A stretch of 64,000 nucleotides of DNA from Halopseudomonas bauzanensis (GTDB lineage Bacteria > Pseudomonadota > Gammaproteobacteria > Pseudomonadales > Pseudomonadaceae), in NCBI RefSeq assembly GCF_900114735.1, contig NZ_FOUA01000001.1, positions 570,278 through 634,277 on the forward strand, read 5' to 3'. The position numbers and the translations under genes were made by a program. The notes beneath the pieces are model-generated. The model was not told the origin of the DNA. It searched no databases and was given only the letters and a program-made list of their open reading frames with translations. Shown one piece after another: positions 58,389 through 64,000 of the stretch. Position 1 is the stretch's first letter. Each line of letters opens with the position of its first letter.

Positions 58389-59620
58389 GATCCACCTCTC
58401 TGAACTCGCAATCGGGCGGTTACCCCGTCTGTCCCTGAATCCGCACCTTGCAGGGTCTCGCTCAAACCCGGGCCGGCTGCCAGCTTGGCCCGGATACCTT
58501 CCAGTTCGGCGAAGGATGGCAACTGCAGCTCCAGCTCGATCTCCGTCGGTGTCGCCCGGAACTGCCTGATCCTGCCGGGCTCGCCCTCGCCCACCACAGC
58601 CAATACGTCGTACAACAGACTCCCGGTACCGTTCTCTCCCGCCTGTACATCCCCACCGGCCAACGCCTGCTGAAACTGGGTGACGGGATCAACCCGCCGG
58701 CTTTTCGGCAAGGTACGGTCGAACAACAAATCGATTTCAGTCCGCAGCCGTTCGCGTTCACCGGACAGGGCCATACCTTCAAGCACCAGTTGACCGACCA
58801 GCGCCGCCAGTAACACGCCGGCAGCGATCATCACCGGCCGCAGCTTGCGCCAGGGTGGCGTTGCCATGCCGTTGGTGTAGGGCCCGACCAGCAAGTTGAG
58901 CGCGCGCGCGGGTTGCTGAGCACGTTTGAGCGCTGCCTCCAGAGTCGCCAGCGGCTCCGTCTGGCGCAGCTCGGCATTCCCTTCCGTCAGTCCCAGGTCA
59001 GCCGGCTGGAAACCGTGCAGATGCAGCACCCGCTGCTCTTCATCCAGTTGCGCCACCCGCTGTTTGAGCCAGAAACCGAGCATGCTGGTCTCGATCAGCA
59101 CTGGCTCCTGATCGGTACTGGTTACCAGCGCCTGGTCAACATCATCGGGCCATGGCGAGGGTTGTACATGCAGCCCCACCTCAGGTGCCGCCTCATCATG
59201 CAGGCTGGCCTGAGGCAACAGCGCTTCCAGGCGCCAGCCGGCGTCCTGGCATTCCTCCAGCCAGGCCTGCATATGGCGCTGTTCGGTAACCGCCGCAGCA
59301 AAACGACCATCGCCGCGGCGCGGGCCCACCACCAGATGCAACTCCTCCAGTTCCTGACCAAGCTGGTCTTCCAGAGCATAGGGCAGCGCAGCGCGGGCGG
59401 CCGCGGTCCGGCGGACCGGGATGGCGACACGATACAGATTCACCGCAGTGGCTGGCGCCAGTGCGCGCAGGCGCTCCGCAGGGAAACGGCTGCGCAACTG
59501 GGTCAGAGGGTCCTGCCCCGATTCTTCCAGGGTGCCATCACGCCCGGTGCGCCACCATTGCAGGCGGGTGGGTTCCAGCGTCTCGATGCCCGGAAAATCA
59601 GGCAGTAGCACTATCAGCAT
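58385..59620 (-). CDS. gspL: Type II secretion system protein L
   Basis: 411 aa. The N-terminal cytoplasmic actin-like domain (about 1-260, starting MLIVLLPDFPGIETLEPTRL) links the GspE ATPase to the membrane. A membrane helix follows (MIAAGVLLAALVGQLVLEGM), then a periplasmic domain contacting GspM. It starts 25 bp after the gspK stop. Confidence 0.92.
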   Translation of the reverse strand: MLIVLLPDFPGIETLEPTRLQWWRTGRDGTLEESGQDPLTQLRSRFPAERLRALAPATAVNLYRVAIPVRRTAAARAALPYALEDQLGQELEELHLVVGPRRGDGRFAAAVTEQRHMQAWLEECQDAGWRLEALLPQASLHDEAAPEVGLHVQPSPWPDDVDQALVTSTDQEPVLIETSMLGFWLKQRVAQLDEEQRVLHLHGFQPADLGLTEGNAELRQTEPLATLEAALKRAQQPARALNLLVGPYTNGMATPPWRKLRPVMIAAGVLLAALVGQLVLEGMALSGERERLRTEIDLLFDRTLPKSRRVDPVTQFQQALAGGDVQAGENGTGSLLYDVLAVVGEGEPGRIRQFRATPTEIELELQLPSFAELEGIRAKLAAGPGLSETLQGADSGTDGVTARLRVQRGGS

Positions 59621-59645
59621 GTTTTCATCCGTCGATTAATACCGG

Positions 59646-60449
59646 TCATGGCTCGCAGGCCGTCTGTTCTCTGATAACCACTTTTCCATTCGGTGCGTCC
59701 AGCAAGGTGCATTGATAGAACCGCCGTTCGGCGAATTCCGCCATGACCTGCAGGCGCATGTACCAGGGTGCGTTCTCGCCGGCGGCCCGGTCGGCAAAAA
59801 TCTCCTGCATCAGCTCATGGCTGCGCTCCAGATCAATCGGGCTGGCCGTGCCGGGATAGGCCGTTACGAAGGGCGCCAGTGCCTGCCAGGCTTCAGCGGT
59901 CATGCCGCTGACGCTGTTCAGCTCCGATGCCACTACCATGGGCCGATTGCCCGATACCCTGACCGGCGTCTCCAGGCGATAGACGGGGTCGTCGGTTTCC
60001 GGGTTCATCCAGTCGCTTACCGCCATGGCGAGCTGCGCTCCGGCCGGCATCCTCACGCCACTCTCCTGGCCGACCTGGTCTACCAGCCGGGCGAAATAGC
60101 CCTGCTCGGTTTCATCGGCGCCAGCCAGCGCATTCAGATTGTAGCGACAGCGCATGTCATCCAGGGTGGCCTCCAGCCGCACACCATCCACTTCGAAGGG
60201 CAAAACCGGCGAGCGACAGGTATCCCACAGCAGATCTTCCGGCCCCTTGGCCCGCTCCAGCAGTTGCAGCACCATGTTCTCGGCGCCCAGCGCCACCTGG
60301 CGCGAGAAGTCCCGCTCGAATACCGCCGATGTACGCCGGATATCGGCCTGGCCGCGCATCGCCATGCCCACCGCGGCGACCACCGCCAGTGCCATCACCA
60401 GCAGCGCGGTTATCAGCGCCACTCCTTGTTGCCCGCGATGGGACGTCAT
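59646..60449 (-). CDS. gspK: Type II secretion minor pseudopilin K
   Basis: 267 aa. Prepilin leader MTSHRGQQG with cleavage before VALITALLVMAL. The usual Glu at +5 is replaced by Thr, as is normal for GspK, the pseudopilus tip. A large globular domain follows, with two disulfide-capable cysteines (WDTCRSPV, MRCRYNL). It is slightly shorter than many GspK. Overlaps gspJ by 4 nt. Confidence 0.9.
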   Translation of the reverse strand: MTSHRGQQGVALITALLVMALAVVAAVGMAMRGQADIRRTSAVFERDFSRQVALGAENMVLQLLERAKGPEDLLWDTCRSPVLPFEVDGVRLEATLDDMRCRYNLNALAGADETEQGYFARLVDQVGQESGVRMPAGAQLAMAVSDWMNPETDDPVYRLETPVRVSGNRPMVVASELNSVSGMTAEAWQALAPFVTAYPGTASPIDLERSHELMQEIFADRAAGENAPWYMRLQVMAEFAERRFYQCTLLDAPNGKVVIREQTACEP

Positions 60450-61066
60450 AAGCCCACCGCCATCATCCGTCGTATCTCCCCCAGGCCAGGCAGATCCAGT
60501 ACCACTTCCACTGCCACCGGCAGCCCTCCTGCCTCAGGGTCAGCGTCCGGCAAGGGCCAGGCATCGACTCGCTCCAGGCCCGAGGGTGTGCGCACGATGA
60601 AAACAAAGGCGCTATTGGCCCCGAGCAGGCGCGATTCATCCGCCAGTTCGGCAAACGGCCGGATACGCATCGCCTCGGTATCCACTATATCCACCCCCGG
60701 CCACAGTCGGCGTTCCAGCCCCCGATCGGTGATCTGCCAGGCGGTGCGGCGCAGGCGCTGCTCCCCGCCGGCACCGGCTCGCACCAACTCCAACAGATGC
60801 TCATCGGCGCCTGGGCGTAAACGCAGTGGCGGCAGGGGATCACCGAACTCGTCACGCACCGTGACATCCACTACCTGGGCCAGATCACGCTCCAATACGC
60901 TCAGGGTCACCTGCAGGTCCGCCAGGTGCTGCCCTTGCTCACGGGTGATGTAATCGGCGCTCAAGACCGCACGCAAACCCTGATAAGCCACCACGCTCAT
61001 GACCGCGAACACCGCCATGGCAATCAGCATCTCCAATAAGGTGAAGCCTGACTGACGCTGTTTCAT
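60446..61066 (-). CDS. gspJ: Type II secretion minor pseudopilin J
   Basis: 206 aa. Leader MKQRQSG cleaved before FTLLEMLIAMAVFAVMS, with Glu at +5. The globular domain holds GLERRLWPGVD and LRIRPFAELAD-like strands. It overlaps gspI and gspK by 4 nt each, so the minor pseudopilins are translationally coupled. Forms the pseudopilus tip with GspI and GspK. Confidence 0.93.
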   Translation of the reverse strand: MKQRQSGFTLLEMLIAMAVFAVMSVVAYQGLRAVLSADYITREQGQHLADLQVTLSVLERDLAQVVDVTVRDEFGDPLPPLRLRPGADEHLLELVRAGAGGEQRLRRTAWQITDRGLERRLWPGVDIVDTEAMRIRPFAELADESRLLGANSAFVFIVRTPSGLERVDAWPLPDADPEAGGLPVAVEVVLDLPGLGEIRRMMAVGL

Positions 61067-61461
61067 GGCAGCAAAAACGCGCTGGCGGTGGCACGCTGCG
61101 CATCCTCACCACGGTCGGCTAACCACAAACGTACATCCACTCTTCTCACTGCCGGCAGCGGGAAGGGCGACTGTGCCGTGTAGTCGCTCATCTCCACCTC
61201 GAAGCCGAAGCGATAAGGGCCCATGGTCACCTCACCAGTGCGCCCGCCTTCGGCAACGGCGCGCATGCCGGTCTGATATTCGGTCAACAGGTTCTGCCCG
61301 GCCCAGTGCGCCAGGGTGCGCTCCTGCAGGTAGGCCGTATTGCGTGCATGGTCCGCCCCGGTCTTGACCAGCGCCGCCAACGCGACGGCCAGAATGGTTA
61401 ATGCCACCAGCACTTCCAGCAGCGTGAAACCGGCATCACGCCTAGTTCTGGGGGATGGCAT
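61063..61461 (-). CDS. gspI: Type II secretion minor pseudopilin I
   Basis: 132 aa from ATG 61461. Leader ends RRDAG, cleaved before FTLLEVLVALTILAVAL. GQNLLTEYQTGM is the conserved GspI region. A GTG 5 codons upstream is an alternative. The start overlaps the gspH end by 20 nt. Confidence 0.9.
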   Translation of the reverse strand: MPSPRTRRDAGFTLLEVLVALTILAVALAALVKTGADHARNTAYLQERTLAHWAGQNLLTEYQTGMRAVAEGGRTGEVTMGPYRFGFEVEMSDYTAQSPFPLPAVRRVDVRLWLADRGEDAQRATASAFLLP

Positions 61462-62008
61462 CCAATACCTCGACACGGCCTTCCAGCCCGATTCTCATAT
61501 GCCGCACCAGATCCTTTCCGGGTACCCGCAAGGTGATCAGTGCCGGCGTCATCTCGCCGGTATTGCCCAGCCGGATATGCGGCTCCCAGCCCCGGGTCTG
61601 GGGCAGCGGCGTGCGCTCCCCATCCAGTTCCAGCTCCACTTCGATCAACTCCTGGTCGAATTGCCGGGGCCCCAGTTGCGGATCAACCAGCGGCCGCCAT
61701 TCGCGGGTACTGTCATCAAGCATCACCAGCTCGAGAAAACTGTAGCCATCGCGGCGTAGCCCCAGAGCGCGATCTGATTGGCCAGTAATCAGCAGTTCGT
61801 CCCGCGCCAGACTCAGGGTCGCGGCCAGCCGCTCGGTTTCAGAGCGAAGTTTGCGCTCGGCACCGTCACCGATGGACAGGCTGGCCAGCCCCGCCACGAC
61901 GCCGATCAGCACCAGCACCACCAGCAACTCCATCAAGGTGAAGCCACCCTGGTCTCTCTCGGCAGGAGAGCGTGTCGGGTGCGGCTGATGGCGACGCTGG
62001 ATCCCCAT
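61442..62008 (-). CDS. gspH: Type II secretion minor pseudopilin H
   Basis: 188 aa. Unusually long leader (MGIQRRHQPHPTRSPAERDQ plus GG) cleaved before FTLMELLVVLVLIGVVAGL, with Glu at +5. The C-terminal GspH domain holds ATLSLARDELLITGQS and LGLRRDGYSFLEL. It starts 2 bp after the gspG stop. The long leader suggests an internal start could also be used, but none has a better ribosome site. Confidence 0.9.
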   Translation of the reverse strand: MGIQRRHQPHPTRSPAERDQGGFTLMELLVVLVLIGVVAGLASLSIGDGAERKLRSETERLAATLSLARDELLITGQSDRALGLRRDGYSFLELVMLDDSTREWRPLVDPQLGPRQFDQELIEVELELDGERTPLPQTRGWEPHIRLGNTGEMTPALITLRVPGKDLVRHMRIGLEGRVEVLDAIPQN

Positions 62009-62010
62009 GA

Positions 62011-62478
62011 TCAGTTACTACGCTCGGGATCTTCCACGTTCCAGTTGCCGATATCGGCGTTGGCATCAGTGCCGCCGGGACGGCCATCGGCGCCCAGGCT
62101 GTACAGGTCATATTCGCGGTTATCGCGGCCCGGGCGCAGGTACTGGTATTCGTTACCCCACGGGTCCTTCTGCAAGCGGTCGATATAACCTCCGGCGCGC
62201 CAGTTGCGCGCGGTGTCGTTGCCGCTGGGCCGCTCCACCAGGGCGCGCAGGCCCTGTTCGGTGGTCGGATAGTTGAAATTGTCCAGGCGATACAGGTTCA
62301 GCGCGCTTTCCATGGCGCGGATATCATTCTGCACCTTGGTGATCCGCGCCTGATCAGGCCGGTCCATCACCCGCGGCACCACTACTGCGGCGAGAATCCC
62401 GAGAATGACCACCACCACCATGACCTCGATCAGGGTGAAACCACGTTGTGCAAGGGAGGCTTTATGTACTGTAGGCAT
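62011..62478 (-). CDS. gspG: Type II secretion major pseudopilin G
   Basis: 155 aa. Leader MPTVHKASLAQRG cleaved before FTLIEVMVVVVILGILAAV. The calcium-site region DPWGNEYQYLRPG and YSLGADGRPGGTDANADIG is intact, as needed for a stable pseudopilus. Start at 62478 overlaps nothing; the longer open frame lies in gspF. Begins 1 bp after the gspF stop. Confidence 0.95.
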   Translation of the reverse strand: MPTVHKASLAQRGFTLIEVMVVVVILGILAAVVVPRVMDRPDQARITKVQNDIRAMESALNLYRLDNFNYPTTEQGLRALVERPSGNDTARNWRAGGYIDRLQKDPWGNEYQYLRPGRDNREYDLYSLGADGRPGGTDANADIGNWNVEDPERSN

Positions 62479-62479
62479 A

Positions 62480-63691
62480 TCAATTGACCAGTTGGTTGAG
62501 TTCAAAGATGGGCAACAGGATGGCCAGTACAATGATCAGTACCACGCCTCCCATCGCCAGGATCAGCAAGGGTTCGAACACGCCCATGACCATGGCAATC
62601 CGTGCTTCCAGTTCCCGTTCCTGGGTTTCCGCGGCGCGTTCGAGCATCTTGTCCAGGGTGCCGCTGCTTTCACCACTCTTGATCAGGCTCAGGGTCATCG
62701 GTGGGAAATAGCCGCTGCGTTCCAGCGAATGCCCCACGCCTGCCCCTTCCCGGACCTTTTTCGCCGCGTCACTGACCGCATCGCGCATCGGCGTATTACT
62801 AATGACGCTGGCACTCATGTTCAGTGCATCCAGCAGCGGTACGCCGCTGCCAGCGAGGATATTCAGCGTACGGGCAAAGCGGGCGGTATTCAGCCCCCGG
62901 ATCAGTCGTCCGATCAGCGGCAGCTTGAGCATGCCCCGATCCCAGCTCAAGCGCGCCGCAGGACGTTTGAGTAACTGCCGGGTCAAGGTCACCAACGCCA
63001 CAATCCCCAGCAGCATGAGCCAACCCCAGTTTCGCACGGTGTCGCTGGTGGCAATCAGCGCACGGGTCAGGGTGGGCAATTGCTGGTTCATGCCGGCAAA
63101 CACCTGCACCACCTCCGGCACCACATAGGTCAACAGAGCGACCACGACCAGCAGCGCGACCACGGTGAGAATGGCCGGGTAGAACATGGCCAGCTGGATC
63201 TTCTGGCGCATGGCATTCTGTGCTTCGACGTTGTCAGCCAGCCGTTCCAGCACGACGTCCATACGCCCGGCCTGCTCACCGGCGGCGATGGTGGTGCGAT
63301 AGATGGCGGGGAATACCGAGGGAAACTCGCCCATGGCATGGGCCAGCGGCAGGCCTTCCATGACCCGCGTACGTACCGCTGAGAGCGTGGCCTTGACCTT
63401 GGGCGACTCGCTTTGCCGGGCGACAGTACCAAGCACTTCCTCGATCGGCATGCCGGCCCGGGCCAGGGTCGCCATCTGCCGGGTTGCCAGGGACAATTCC
63501 AGCGGCTTGATCCGCCGTTGCAGGACCGGCATGCGCAGCACCGAGGTCTTCTCGGCGACCTCGTTCACCGCCATGGGCATCAACCCCTGCTCGCGCAGGC
63601 GACCACGTACCTGACGGGAGGAGTCGCCCTCCTCCACCCCCTTGCGGGTACGGCCAGCCTGATCCAGCGCGACGTATTCAAAAGCCGGCAT
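62480..63691 (-). CDS. gspF: Type II secretion inner-membrane platform protein F
   Basis: 403 aa polytopic platform protein with two repeated cytoplasmic GspF domains, each followed by membrane helices: LATRQMATLARAGMPIEEVL in the first, ARTLNILAGSGVPLLDALN in the second. The C terminus is LEPLLI-like then GGVVLIIVLAILLPIFELN. GGGAGGA precedes the ATG. It starts 2 bp after the gspE stop. Confidence 0.95.
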   Translation of the reverse strand: MPAFEYVALDQAGRTRKGVEEGDSSRQVRGRLREQGLMPMAVNEVAEKTSVLRMPVLQRRIKPLELSLATRQMATLARAGMPIEEVLGTVARQSESPKVKATLSAVRTRVMEGLPLAHAMGEFPSVFPAIYRTTIAAGEQAGRMDVVLERLADNVEAQNAMRQKIQLAMFYPAILTVVALLVVVALLTYVVPEVVQVFAGMNQQLPTLTRALIATSDTVRNWGWLMLLGIVALVTLTRQLLKRPAARLSWDRGMLKLPLIGRLIRGLNTARFARTLNILAGSGVPLLDALNMSASVISNTPMRDAVSDAAKKVREGAGVGHSLERSGYFPPMTLSLIKSGESSGTLDKMLERAAETQERELEARIAMVMGVFEPLLILAMGGVVLIIVLAILLPIFELNQLVN

Positions 63692-63693
63692 GC

Positions 63694-64000
63694 TCAGTCC
63701 TCCCGGGTGACGCGCAGAACTTCTTCCAGCGTGGTATCGCCGGCCAGTACCCGGCGCAAACCATCCTGCCGAATGCCCATCTGGGCCAGTCGCGCATGCC
63801 GCACCATGGCGTGTTCACTGGCACCGTCGTGGATCAGACCACGCAGGGTATCGTCGATTTCGATCAGTTCGTAGATACCGGTCCGCCCGCGATAGCCCCC
63901 ACCGTTACACTGCGAACAGCCCACCGGACTATACAGAGTGGGCGCGGCGGCCGGCTCCACGCCCAGCAGTCGACACTCGCTGGGCGTGGCCGTATGCGGT
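63694..64000 (-). CDS. gspE: Type II secretion ATPase E (C-terminal part)
   Basis: Only about the last 101 residues are in the window; the frame continues past the right edge. The zinc-binding CM region is seen (Cys in SECRLLG, then GCSQCNGGGYRGRTGIYE), followed by LIEIDDTLRGLIHDGASEHA and ending near LAGDTTLEEVLRVTRED. GspE powers pseudopilus assembly. First visible gene of the operon gspE-N. Confidence 0.95.
   Translation of the reverse strand, partial: PHTATPSECRLLGVEPAAAPTLYSPVGCSQCNGGGYRGRTGIYELIEIDDTLRGLIHDGASEHAMVRHARLAQMGIRQDGLRRVLAGDTTLEEVLRVTRED

Overview
The window is high-GC DNA of a gamma-proteobacterium of the Pseudomonas group (Pseudomonas sensu lato, possibly the Halopseudomonas side). 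The main reasons are the gene order thiD-thiE-hemL-(Sel1 protein)-(DUF1820)-miaB-phoH-ybeY-corC-lnt-leuS-lptE-holA, an nfxB/mexC/mexD-type efflux locus, an OprD-family porin, and a stress block holding ku, ligD, glgE, treS and glgB. Species level is inference only.

Layout. (1) 1-1.5 kb: 3' part of an SLC13/RCK transporter. (2) 1.5-11.5 kb, all minus strand: a five-gene acyl-CoA catabolic operon (SDR, thiolase, acyl-CoA dehydrogenase, acyl-CoA ligase, alpha-methylacyl-CoA racemase), an AraC-type regulator, an OprD-type porin and an aromatic-acid-type MFS transporter. Two near-identical 22-bp sites, one before the operon and one before the transporter, suggest a single regulon. (3) 12-17.8 kb: rluE, then a mexCD-type RND pump with divergent nfxB and no outer-membrane channel gene; an 18-bp palindrome overlaps the predicted mexC -35 box. 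(4) 17.8-32.6 kb: housekeeping genes for thiamine and haem synthesis, tRNA modification, ribosome maturation, lipoprotein acylation, leucyl-tRNA synthetase, LPS assembly and DNA polymerase III delta. (5) 32.7-43 kb: a six-gene minus-strand operon joining two ferritin-like proteins and an SDR to GlgE, a TreS-maltokinase fusion and GlgB. (6) 43.1-53.1 kb: stress genes, including a YciG-like peptide, a DUF892 protein, LigD and Ku for NHEJ, a zinc alcohol dehydrogenase, a Rho-N-like basic protein, DUF3182 with a hydrolase, and DUF4142. (7) 53.2-56.2 kb: an FMN-binding glutamate synthase-like protein, a tRNA-Val/tRNA-Asp operon with a clear promoter and terminator, and rdgC. (8) 56.5-64 kb: a lipoprotein and a type II secretion operon running gspE (partial), F, G, H, I, J, K, L, M, N.

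Most unusual non-coding signal: two elements, about 10 kb apart and in opposite orientation, share a 52-nt core (51/52 identical) that can fold into two hairpins. Each is closed by its own perfect or near-perfect outer stem of unrelated sequence. This looks like a mobile or structured repeat family with a conserved head and a variable, self-complementary stem. No CRISPR array, prophage or insertion sequence was seen.
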